Part shown: positions 21,452-31,272 of the stretch, piece by piece
Position numbering within the stretch: the first letter of the stretch is position 1
How the letters are laid out: each line of letters opens with the position of its first letter
Assembly: GCA_023897205.1 (NCBI GenBank)
Contig: JAHWDD010000008.1
Location: forward strand, 1,550,001 to 1,614,000
DNA from: Exophiala sp. HKRS030
Taxonomy: Eukaryota > Ascomycota > Eurotiomycetes > Chaetothyriales > Herpotrichiellaceae
DNA length: 64,000 bases
Direction of reading: 5' to 3'
Notes under the pieces: model-generated
What the model was told of the DNA's origin: nothing
Database searches by the model: none
Seen by the model: the letters and a program-made list of their open reading frames with translations, nothing else
Made by a program: the position numbers and the translations under genes

Positions 21452-22154
21452 TTAGAAACCGTGAACCTGTATTGCAGTCAGTAAAGCCGCAGAGGAGCGT
21501 AAGTTTCTCTCGTGTGCTTACCTTGATGGTTTTAGCGTCGAGCTCGAGGCCATCTTTGGCGACCAAAAACTCTTGAACATCTTTGCGTTGATCACCCTGA
21601 AGTTGGATCACCTCACCCATCTCACTGTCGGTAACGATGGTGCCATTGCAAGCTAATTTGTGTCAGTTGGTGTGAGCACTAAAGGCATGGGCATACACAC
21701 CGAATTTCTTCTTGATGACCTTGAGAATCTTCTTTTGGTCGAACTTCTTGGGAAGTCCTTGAACAGTCGTCAAAGTCTTGCGACCATTTCGTTCTGGGAA
21801 TCCCCGTCAGCACAATGGTATGTTTGGCAGGTGAGGTCGCCGCTTACGTTGGATACGTATGTGTATGTAGTTCTGGGATTGCTTCGCTTCCCCAGTATCG
21901 TCGTCGGCCTCCGCGAAGGGGTCTGGCGATAAAGAATGTTAGTCATAATCAATAGATAAGGCGAAATGAACGCGACAAGCAAGGACGTTGAAGCGGTTAG
22001 AGACAAAGATCGTCCAAGCCTGTGAACAGCTACAAAGAGGATGCGGTGTGCATTTCCAACTCTTCGTCGCTCGTTGCTGAAGGGAGTGGTGGCGAACGAG
22101 GGTTCGCAAGAGGGGTCGCTTACCAAAGGTTTTGAGGTTTTGGATAGTTGACAT
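21452..22154 (-). CDS. SUI1: Translation initiation factor eIF1 (Sui1)
   Basis: Five exons on the minus strand: 22154-22124, 21922-21848, 21793-21701, 21652-21522 and 21466-21452, giving 114 residues. The protein starts MSTIQNLKTFDPFAEADDD, continues with the SUI1 fold (YIHIRIQQRNGRKTLTTVQG, LPKKFDQKKILKVIKKKF, CNGTIV) and ends GDQRKDVQEFLV...KTIKVHGF. eIF1 sits near the P site of the 40S subunit and enforces AUG selection. All phases match, and the length equals that of homologues. The last exon is only 15 bp and encodes VHGF and the stop. The gene has four introns in 345 coding bases, unusually dense for such a short ORF. Confidence 0.96.
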
Positions 22155-22851
22155 AAACTCGTTTGTCCGGAAAAACTGGATTGATTCGAAGTAATGGATT
22201 GTCTTTGATGGGGATTTATTGAATGTCTTCGAAAACGAGTACGTGAGGTTTGAGTGGAGTGTAGAAATGAATTCGTTCTTGTGAAGAAAGAGAAGAAACA
22301 AGGCGCAGGGAGAGAAGTTGAGCAAGAGGGGAAGGTTCCAGCGCAGTTTCAAACGCCAAGCCCAGGACTGGCCAAGGGTTAATACGGCAGGAGGTTCCCA
22401 TTTTATTACTTGTCAATCATAATGGCCACATGCCAGTCACTTTGGCACCGGGACGGCGGCAGTCCAGGCACTTCCCAACGCTTATGACACCTCCGACGAA
22501 CCGTTCGGGGAGCTACGCTACAGTATTACCATGTGGAGGTCCGTCACTGTCATTGTGCGTCCATATCACTCTTTTGCCATTGAATGCATCCAAAAAGCCA
22601 TCTAGACTAGATAACAACACATCGTCGAATAGATGAAGTCATGCGGTTAATCACAATGAAGGATACAGGTAGATAATGGAAATCGGTATTCTCTTGCATG
22701 GTGGCCACTGGTGGCGTCAAAGAATTATGGCAGCATGCATACTTGAAACATCACGACAGACGGCTAGCGTCGTCTATCTAACGTTCGAACCGACATCCTG
22801 CGCTCATGGTCTTCTCCAGACAGCATCTACATCTGATGTCGATCCGATTGA
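22155..22851. other. Intergenic region upstream of SUI1
   Basis: This holds the SUI1 promoter and the 3' flank of the Asterix-like gene. No gene is supported. Confidence 0.45.
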
Positions 22852-23521
22852 TCATGTCGATGCCACCGGTAACTGTGCTTGCGAAGCCCTTGCTACGTTT
22901 GCAGGTGGTGGAAGGAATAGAGGCATGTATGTCTGGTGTTTCGCGTTAGTCACTCCCCCGGGGCAATCGAAATTTCCAACACATCTTACCACAGCGACAG
23001 CGAGGACTATCATACGTCAGTCTGCTTCTCATGGAGTCTCGGGGTACTTGCACATACCTGCCATGCCAAATGATAGATATCCAGGAGTAGCATTGTTGGA
23101 CCTTTGAGCTGGAGTTTCACCAAGCCAGTTCAAAAGGGACGATAGCAGCGCAAACCTCCTCCACTCAGCAATAGCTCCAGTAAATGAGAATTGCATAGTA
23201 TGACTTACCATCCGAGCATTCTGGTAACGGAGGGTAGTTAGTACTTGTGTGACTGCTCCAGAAAACAGATGCGTGTGCTGCTTACTTGTTTCTCGTAAAC
23301 ATCTGCGATGCACGTCAGTGAGTTCGTCCCGGTCATGATGCATTGCACTTACAGCTGCCATGGGCATAGTGCTCGATAATGTAGAGCTAAAATCGACGGG
23401 TTTCTCTTCTTTTGGCTCGACATAAGGGATGACTTGTTCCTCGAGTTAGCTGAATGTCCCTCAAGCTGTGTCGCTTTGACATACCGAGATCCGTCCTGCG
23501 CATATCTTTCTTGGACGCCAT
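22852..23521 (-). CDS. Asterix/PAT10-family ER membrane protein (UPF0139)
   Basis: Seven exons on the minus strand: 23521-23485, 23432-23353, 23302-23286, 23220-23209, 23158-23058, 23006-22990 and 22932-22852. Together they give 114 residues in one frame. The product begins MASKKDMRRTDL, has the family segment FSSTLSSTMPMAAMFTRNK, then a hydrophobic helix (WRFALLSSLLNWL), the motif GETPAQRSNNATPGYLSF, and ends with VTYMPLFLPPP. This matches fungal homologues of Asterix (WDR83OS), which in animals pairs with CCDC47 in the PAT complex that shields nascent membrane proteins at the Sec61 translocon. Exons 3, 4 and 6 are micro-exons of 17, 12 and 17 bp. Confidence in the family is good; individual micro-exon limits rest on frame and homology only. 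Confidence 0.8.
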
Positions 23522-23845
23522 GACTACTGGTAGGTCCTCTCAACAGTAGTCGGTTCTGCGGACGATGCTAAAACAGAAGGCGATTGATCAGACCGAGATA
23601 TCAAACACGAAGCTGTTAGATGCAGCCCAGCCAACCAGTTTATGAAAGTTCCAGACCCGTCGGCTTCACTCCGGCCTTGGCAGCACAAGCAGTGCCCGGC
23701 TCGCTCACGGAGACGGTTGCCGCTTTTAAAGCGACTTTCTTCGCACCACGTACCCTCGCAGCGAAGCCTTACATGTTGAGCAGCATACACGAGCTTTGCA
23801 CAGAACAGTGCTCCTCAGCATGAATCGAAAGAAATTCGATTGACA
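23522..23845. promoter_or_regulatory. Divergent promoter region of the Asterix-like and GrpB genes
   Basis: A 324-bp stretch between two outward-facing start codons; no coding sequence or named site is recognised. Confidence 0.45.
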
Positions 23846-24466
23846 ATGCCACTCTCACCTGAGGACATTGTCAGCGTTCACGTTGGGGATGGAAGTTCCG
23901 CAGAATGGTTGAATCAGCGCAAGTTCAAACCAAAGTTGACCATTGTCGAGTCCAATCCGGCGTGGCCACAGCGATTCTTAGACATCAAAACACGTATAGA
24001 AGCTGCGCTAGGCTCGACTGCAGTTGCCATTCATCATGCAGGATCCACCAGTGTGCCAGGTCTGCCGGCAAAAGATATTATTGACGTCGATCTTGTCGTA
24101 AAGGATAGTATGGACGAGGGTTCTTATGTTGCGGCTCTCGAGTCCTTGGGCTTCGTATTCCTTATCCGCGAGCCGGACTGGTACCAACATCGCTTTTTCT
24201 TTGATGAAGAAAACCGGCCTAATGCATACTTCATCAACCTTCACGTCTGGGGACCGGATTGCCCCGAGGTTGAGAGGCACCGGATCTTCCGCGACTGGCT
24301 CTCAAAGTCACCGAAAGACCTACAGCTATATGCCAATGTCAAACGTGAATGTGCTTCAGCATCTGAGGCCGCAGGGGAATCAATGGAAGAATACACGCTG
24401 CGAAAGGGCAAAGCTATTCAAGAGATCATGGATCGGGCGTTCCGCGATCTGGGCTACATCAAGTAA
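23846..24466 (+). CDS. GrpB family protein (UPF0157, nucleotidyltransferase-like)
   Basis: A single exon of 206 residues from the first ATG at 23846. The family core is clear: NPAWPQRFLDIKTRIEAAL, then HHAGSTSVPGLPAKDIIDVDLVV, which has the GS and the spaced Asp pair of the nucleotidyltransferase superfamily. A second block reads RFFFDEENRPNAYFINLHVW, and the end is helical. The biological role of GrpB proteins is not settled; in fungi they occur in several copies. A second member lies at 61772-62476 with an otherwise different sequence, so the pair is not a recent duplication. Confidence 0.9.
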   Translation: MPLSPEDIVSVHVGDGSSAEWLNQRKFKPKLTIVESNPAWPQRFLDIKTRIEAALGSTAVAIHHAGSTSVPGLPAKDIIDVDLVVKDSMDEGSYVAALESLGFVFLIREPDWYQHRFFFDEENRPNAYFINLHVWGPDCPEVERHRIFRDWLSKSPKDLQLYANVKRECASASEAAGESMEEYTLRKGKAIQEIMDRAFRDLGYIK

Positions 24467-24988
24467 TATGGCAAGTCGTTTTGTTCTGCCAAGGGAAAGA
24501 AATGGAGGGAGTCTGAGAACTAGCTAGCATGAATCTCATGCTTGTATATTCCTCAATCAGCTTGGGCCAGCGCATAGATTAGATCTTTGGCTATTCCATC
24601 TTTCTAGCTGCTTCAACACTCGTCAAGCGGTAGTCCACCCACCGTGGAGGCACTTCAAGAGCCTCGTCAGCTCGTCCCCTGGTACGTCGGCGTCCCTTTG
24701 CATGAGATAGCAGCGATGGTTCGGTATTACCTTCTTGCGGTACTGGAACCAGTAATGTTCATCCGGGGAGAAGCGAAGACGAGAGGACTTGTCGGAAGAT
24801 GTAATTATGCACACACGCTCCATGATTCATAATGTGCATGTGTCCGCGAAGGGTGGTGGCAGAGACCTGACATTCAAAGTCCAGGGACGGAACATCATCT
24901 TTTCCGTCTCCGTATCTTCAGAGCGTAGATTTCGTGCTCACATTACCGACATCACGGAGTAATGATGTTATTCGCGCTACTTGAATCT
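24467..24988. other. Intergenic region between convergent genes
   Basis: A 66-residue frame on the minus strand (24623-24823, ATG start) shows no domain and is probably not a gene. The rest is 3' flanking sequence. Confidence 0.45.
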
Positions 24989-25690
24989 CTATGGAAGGGT
25001 AGGCCTGGACTTTCGCCATTCTTTCAGACCTGCCTTGAGCGGGATTAGTTTGCCGTCAACATCTCGAGGTTCGTAGTCTAGGGCTGCGAAACCTGCTTCA
25101 GCCACATCATTTCCATAATGCTCGCTGATCCAGTGCGCAAACATGTCCATCCCTGCGCAGGCTCCTCCAGCAGTCCAGAATTTTCCATCCGCAATCCACT
25201 GCTTCTTCGTTGTCCAGTTGACCTCGGGCCTGAGCTTGACAGCCATGGGGATAAACTGGTGGTTTGTTGTGGCGCTCTTGCCGTCAAGAATTCCCATCAT
25301 AGCCGCAACGATCGCACCAGTACAAGTGGTGAATATACCTTTGAGCTCGTCGACTCGGCCACGGACAAAGTCGGTGAAGACCGGGGGCACATTCATAAAG
25401 AACTCAGGCCCGGGTCCGCCAATAAGAAGATAGTCCAACGGAGGGCAGTCGGCGCAAGTAGTAGTGGGCTGTATCTTGATAGAAGCTGTCCCTGCTACTG
25501 CCTCGAGAGACTCGCCAATGTAGATGAATTCGATATTATTGCCTCTCCGAGCGATGTCGATCGGAAAGCCGCTCACTTGCTGCATGCCATGTAGGTAGCT
25601 AGTTGAGGAGGAAGAGAGGAGGTCCAAAGGGCCAACAACGTCGATGACTTGAAATGGGATGCATAAAACTCCAAATCGAATCTGAGCCAT
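24989..25690 (-). CDS. DJ-1/PfpI family protein
   Basis: A single exon of 233 residues. The class I glutamine amidotransferase-like fold is seen: FGVLCIPFQVIDVVGPLDLL at the start, LDYLLIGGPGPEF in the middle, then the nucleophile elbow FTTCTGAIVAAMMG with the reactive Cys, and TAGGACAGMDMFAHWI near the end. The cluster resembles fungal ThiJ/PfpI proteins of the isonitrile hydratase and AraC-domain subgroup. Members act as glyoxalases, hydratases or stress proteins; the substrate cannot be inferred. The ATG at 25690 is the first in frame and matches the family start. Confidence 0.88.
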   Translation of the reverse strand: MAQIRFGVLCIPFQVIDVVGPLDLLSSSSTSYLHGMQQVSGFPIDIARRGNNIEFIYIGESLEAVAGTASIKIQPTTTCADCPPLDYLLIGGPGPEFFMNVPPVFTDFVRGRVDELKGIFTTCTGAIVAAMMGILDGKSATTNHQFIPMAVKLRPEVNWTTKKQWIADGKFWTAGGACAGMDMFAHWISEHYGNDVAEAGFAALDYEPRDVDGKLIPLKAGLKEWRKSRPTLP

Positions 25691-26275
25691 GATGATAGGG
25701 TTCGAGGGACCTCAGTCGTTTATGTTGTGCAATCAACTTCTTGTACATACCTTGGATGTCAGAAGACATTGAGAATGGCTGAGACTTATATACGCAGTCG
25801 CAGAACAATTTTTCCTTTCAGACATCCCACGGGAATCTGTTGGTGCTGGTCCATCTGAAGTATGCCATTCTTGAAGAGGAAATACATTTCAATCAGGCAA
25901 GGCCCCCTTGGCTATTGACGTTCACTTTCCCGATGGGAAACATGTTCCAAACAAAATGAGGATAACCATGGAGCCACACGACTTGGTACAGAAGGAGCGT
26001 TATACTCTCTTTTCCACAGCTTACCAGACCGTCTTATATCAAGATTTTGAACTTCATTTGGTAGAAGCCTGACTGCATAGAACTTGAACAGCGAATAGTG
26101 AGCAGTACTTGAGGCGCTGGTAGAGGTTACATAACCCATGAGTAAGCACTACCTTGGCAGATGCGGAATCTCCTGCGCAAGCTTCGTTCTGCCCATGAGA
26201 ACTTTCCAAAACGATCAGTTGAAGAGGTCATATCATCACTTGTCCAAGAGATCTCGAAATAACAACGCGACCGCA
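25691..26275. promoter_or_regulatory. Divergent region between the DJ-1-like and Mba1-like genes
   Basis: About 585 bp with outward-facing genes. An ATG at 26138 is in frame with the downstream gene and could be an alternative start. No other gene is supported. Confidence 0.4.
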
Positions 26276-27379
26276 ATGTCGCACTCGACCATGATCCTCC
26301 CCAGGAGGACTGCGACGACCGCCGCAATTTCTAGTTTTGCAAAGAGAAAACCTCGCACTCCGTTCCTCTGCGAACACCAAATCTTTTCCCTAGCAGCTCG
26401 CCAATTTACGACCAGTCATAGAAGGGAGGCTCTCGGACAACGCAGAGATCTGGACTATGCCGCGATAGTGCCCAAACAAAAATCCCAGAAGACCATGATG
26501 GCCCAAAACTCGTTCGAAAAGTCCAAAGCCCTCCCTGACGATCTGGGCAGGATGCCCAACTGCCCCATCCTCTCCTCTGCATCAAACCTGCCCAGCTGGC
26601 TACCTCCCACGTTCCGACAACGGCTTCGAATTCAGTGGTTCCAGCTTAAGCAAAATGTGCAGGGGACCTTCACGTACGTCCCGAGAACTCTTCCTAGACT
26701 TGCCTCTCGAGATCCGGCACACTGACGTTTCTTTTCTCGCAGCTTGATCTATCTACAGTGGTGGGACGCACCCCGAGACCCTCTCACCAACAAGAAATTG
26801 TCAAAACCTTTGGAGCTCTCCGATAGAACCCAGGTTGCCATGGACCTTCACAAACAGTTCAACACGGCACTCACGAACGGCGATGTACGCACGCTCGAGA
26901 AGGTCGCTTGCAACGGCCTCCTGAACCAAGCCAAATCACGAATTCAACGTCGAAAGAGAACGCGCACGGATGAGACTTGGAAGCTGCTCAGCTACATTGG
27001 CATCACATACCCACGCTTCCTACAGACGTGGCCAATTTCCGTCCTTCTCCCAAACGCCTCCGCCCGAGTCGTCTCGGACCGATTGGCTCCCCTCCCGATG
27101 CCGAATTCCTCTTTCCGACAATGTACCGTGCGCATTCGATCGACGCAATATTATAGACTGTCGAACATGACCGAGGGGAACATGAAAAACCTGACGGAAT
27201 ACGTCGTGATTCAGAAACTCACACTCAACGGCAAAGAAAGTCCTTGGAAGATGTGGGGAACGGTTGATCCAAACACCGTCGAAGAGGTCGAGAAAATGAT
27301 CGAGGGCGGAAAGACGCAAGACACCATAGGCGGCAGATTCAGAGATCAACTGTCCGGCTTTACTGGTTTCAACGTCTAA
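26276..27379 (+). CDS. Mitochondrial Mba1/mL45-like protein (Tim44-like fold)
   Basis: Two exons, 26276-26673 and 26743-27379, giving 344 residues. The N-terminus is basic and Ser/Thr-rich (MILPRRTATTAAISSFAKRK), as in a mitochondrial presequence. The mature part has LIYLQWWDAPRDPLTNKK and a C-terminal domain with two-layer character (LEKVACNGLLNQAKSRIQRR, QCTVRIRSTQ, EYVVIQKLTL, WKMWGTVDP), typical of the Mba1/mL45 branch of the Tim44-like superfamily. Mba1 holds the mitoribosome at the inner membrane for co-translational insertion. The start is uncertain: in-frame ATGs lie at 26138 and 26276, and the second gives a better presequence. The ribosomal role is from family knowledge. Confidence 0.75.
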
Positions 27380-29456
27380 AAAAAGGATGCACTTCAGATC
27401 TTTGGAGTGGCCCCGTCTCGGTGGGTTGGTACCCGGTGGACTCGAAACCGTGATCGAATATCCCGCGAGGTCGTTCTTCGCTCCCACATCTTTATACCAT
27501 CAAAGCCCTGTCTTGGGGCGACAAATTCGCCCGACTGTCATGTGTGAGCAGTGAGATTGGTTTCCGTGGCGTTTCCAAGCGATCTTACCCATACCGGCAT
27601 CCTCTGTACGGATAGTTCCAAGAACAAAAAATTCAATCGACGGTCACTCGCAACGAAACAGATGGTGATCCTGCGAGATGTATTGATATCCTAAACAAGG
27701 GCTCTTACGGACACCGACTCCTTTCCCCCCTCGAATCCATTTGGACTGTGTCGCAGACTTATACATCTAACGTGTATGTATGGGGAGATCCGGAGTTACT
27801 TGACAATACAACCTTTTTCTTTGGTCGAGGCATTGGCCATGATCTCAGAAATATGTCTACCCGACTCTAGTCCTGTCACTGCCATCCATACATGCTCCCC
27901 TGGACGAGTGGTGGTGGCGTGCCTATTTACCTCCTGTAATTGCGAGACGACAAGAAGGATTTTCCCGTACCGGACGAGGGGAGGATGACGGCATGATACT
28001 CCGTACTCGTTCGTACTCGTTTGTGCTCGTAGGGGGGGGTTGTCTTGCATGGTCATGGTCACGGTCAGCATTGCCGTTGACTACCGACTACCCAATACGG
28101 TGGATACTCGTATTGGCGTGGTGGGTTAGGAAAAATATGGCTTGTTCCGTCCCTTGGATCGTCGCCGACCATTTTTTCTTCTTGTCTCGATGCGTTCCCA
28201 TGTAGGGGGGCTCTGGGGTGAGTGTGTGTGTATGTGTGGAAAACAAGGTGTCGTGTACCTACCTACCTACCCAGGTATCTAGAGTTGTTGTCTTGAGGCG
28301 GGAGAAGGCCTTTCTGTTTGGAAGCGTCAAACCCGGTGACCTCTTACAGAGGGTGGCTACCCGAACCCCCTTTTTGTTGTATAGTGTACTACAAAGTATA
28401 GTGTTGAGAGACTACATGTAAATTCAAAACATCTCATTCGTTGCAAAGAGTCTCATTATTACTGCACTTTATTGTACTTCACTGTATTGTACTCTATACA
28501 CTCTACACTCCCTCCAAGTGAGATATCTACTTACTCTATTTCCAGGTACAGTTATTCAACCGGCCATTTTGTCATCGATCAGAATTACGGCAGTGTGTCA
28601 AATTGACTTTGACTACGTGACTACCTACTAGGTAAACTCCCCGTCACGAGGGGGGGGAATGGAATGCTAGGTACTCATGGATGTATGAGAGCAACCCTCG
28701 TTTTGCCCCTAGGTGGGTAGGCATCTCGTGTTGTGGTTGTTGTTGTTGCTCCTGATCCTTCTCCTCCGCCAGCTCATTGCTTGACGTCCTGCTAAAAAAA
28801 AAGTGTGTCCATGCTTATCTTGCCCTGTTCCCTTCCATGCTCCCGAGATATGACATGATTCGAGTCAACGTTAAACAACGTCTCCAATTCTCGCTTGCCT
28901 TCGTGTGAACATTCGATAATTTATTCCAGAACCAAGAGAGAAACCCCCCCAAAAATTCCAGCGTGCTATGTCTGGTGTCTTGTAAAAGTAGAAAATAATC
29001 CGTAATAAAGGGAAAAAAAGAAAAGAAAGAAGAAGAATAGAGAGCAAAGAAGAAAAATCGTAATGTCGTACCACGTACACACGTTACCATGCATGTCTTT
29101 CTTTCCTCAAAAAACACAATGACACAAGACAACATACGACACACGCATAATACACACACACGCAGCCTTTCGGTCCAGTGTATAATTCACTTCCAGTTTC
29201 CCGGCGACTTTCTTTGGTCTCGTCTTGGCTGGGTACGCGGATCCTAATTCAGAGAGCATGTTGGCGGTGCTGGTACCGGTCGAGTAAAGTTGCCGCAAGC
29301 CAGCGAACCCCAGTCCTGAATCTCAGAATTGACAGTCCAGTACCATACAAAGTTGTGAGCATTGCGGAGATGGAGGCTAATCAATGCTCAATCATGTACA
29401 TGCCAAGTGCAAGTATGACCTGGTTTGTTTTGTTTTGAGTCGTCTTGTATTGGTAT
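27380..29456. other. 2.1 kb gene-poor intergenic region
   Basis: No gene is supported. It holds simple-sequence DNA: a TACTCCGTA copy at 27998-28006 followed by imperfect repeats of TACTCG/TTCG, CTAC(C) repeats at 28256-28271, short GT runs near 28221-28236, repeated TGTACT/ACTGTA words at 28465-28515, and a purine-rich tract around 29009-29060. This looks like decayed non-coding DNA between convergent genes. Confidence 0.55.
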
Positions 29457-31272
29457 TCAAATAAGCGACGACCGCATCCTTCGTCTGCCACGTCCTCCAG
29501 TTTCTGCGCGCTGGTTCAGGACCTGCCGTAATCGAGGATCGTCTCGGTCTCGATCTTTATGATGTGCTCGAACGTGCCTTTGCAAGTTATCCGGTCGGGG
29601 GTATCGGTGAAGTTGATCTGGGCAAAAGGGACAAGGGTAACCCGGAGAATCGTGGACCAAGCCGTGTCTATTTTTGCCATGTCGCCATTTCCATGATTAG
29701 TTCAACTGTTTATGTAACAAACAACTTGGGAAAAAAAAAAAAAAAGAAAACTTACCGAATCATCTCATTCTTCCTCTTGAAGCCTTTCCCACCAGGACCG
29801 TGCGGACAACCCTCGACGTGACAAAAATGCGTCCGGGTATCAGAGTGCACGTTCATATGACTGTTGAGGAGGTATTGAGTCTGAAAGGGGGCAGCGGTGC
29901 AACCTTGGTATAGACATTGATAGAGACCATCTGCCGTGATTCGACTCAATGCTGGGAGACCACCTCCACCGTTCAGTGACTGCTCGTCCTCGGATTTACG
30001 CCGCGACTCGGGTGCAGCTCCTCCTGCTGACGAGGAGTCCAACGAATGCGTGTCTGACACCGACACCGACTCACGGTCCCATCTCGAAACCAGATTTTGT
30101 ACGCTTATTGACGTCGCCGGTGATTGGACAGGGACGACTGAAGAGGCCGGCGTAGACACTGCTCCAGAGCTGGTGGGAGTATACTCTGAGGATATCGAGC
30201 TGTCACGTGTTACTGCCCGCCACGTAAATTGTCCAGGGAGAGCGGGAGGTGACATGGTTGAGTGTGTTGGCTGGTGGTGTTGGAATGGCGGAGACGGTCG
30301 TCCAAGAGATACTAGCGGACCAGGGGGGGACGGACGACCTACGATGGGAGATAGACCTGCGAACCCCGGAGAGTTCGCATCGAATTCCCCTAGGTGCGTC
30401 CTCAGCGAAGGCAGTGTTTGTTTGTGCTGTGGCGAGGACGCAGGAGAAGACCGAGGGGGCGACTTTTGGATGGCAGGCAAGATCACGTCGGGATCTGGAA
30501 AACGTGGTGTCATGGCGTATTTTCCTAGAGCTGGTGATGTTATGAGGGACTCATTAGGATCATGCTTTATGTCTCCAAGGTCCAACCGTAGGGTTTCCTT
30601 TGCCAACGCAGCCTGTCTGCACTGGGCAGTGGCAGTGGCAGTCTCAATTGTGTCCGTCGGTGTCGACCGCTGCGTCCGAAGCTGTCTATCACGGTCGTGT
30701 GTATCCCGAGACATCGGGGGATGACTGGTATGCCCAACATCGTGCACGATATCGGGTGAGTCGATCATGGGAAAGTCTCCATCCTCGTCATTGAATTGAT
30801 CTTCCTCCACAGTATCAGTTTGCTCTAATGGGTTATTCTGGGTTGGATTGTGTTGAATGGAGATTCTAGTTGGTCGCGTTTCGCCTTGACTGTTGTTGCC
30901 CTCCTCCTCTTCCTCCTCTGCCTCCGAGGCTGAGGCAAGTGCATTTTTCTCGGCGAGTCTTGCAAGCTCGACCTGGTTTGGATCTAATGAACGTATCAGT
31001 ACACCATCACTCAAGGATGGGTCAGTTCGACTTTTTCGAATTGTCCGACGCTCCGAAGGACCGCCCCCGCCAGTTTCGTCATCATCACCCTCGTCATCAT
31101 CGTCGTCGTCGTCGTCTGAGGATTCCGACGACGGATAGTTGGGCACGAGCGGCGGAGGAGTGGCGACCGGTCTGTAATTGATGTTTACAGGCTGCAGAAC
31201 AGGACTCCTGGCAGGTGCGAGAAAATCTCTCTCTAAATCGTAAACTTGGTCGGGATCCTGATAGTTGGACAT
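29457..31272 (-). CDS. C2H2 zinc-finger transcription factor
   Basis: Two exons, 31272-29756 and 29667-29457, giving 575 residues. The first 450 residues are disordered, with an acidic run (SSDDDDDDDDEGDDDE near residue 52) and Ser/Pro/Thr-rich blocks. The DNA-binding region is at the C-terminus: a first finger around YQCLYQGCTAA...LNSHMNVH, a second (FCHVEGCPHG...KRKNEMIRHGLVH) whose His pair is created by joining the two exons, and a third (YPCPFCPDQLHRYPRPDNLQRHVRAHH). The last 30 residues are Arg-rich. The exact regulatory target is unknown. The intron begins with a T-rich tract (poly-A on the plus strand at 29731-29745). Confidence 0.88.

Noticed and set aside
24623..24823. 66-residue minus-strand frame
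   Set aside because: It has an ATG but no domain, no neighbouring exon and weak coding character.
29936..30724. Plus-strand frame of 262 codons
   Set aside because: It is a shadow of the C2H2 gene, which has clear zinc fingers on the minus strand.
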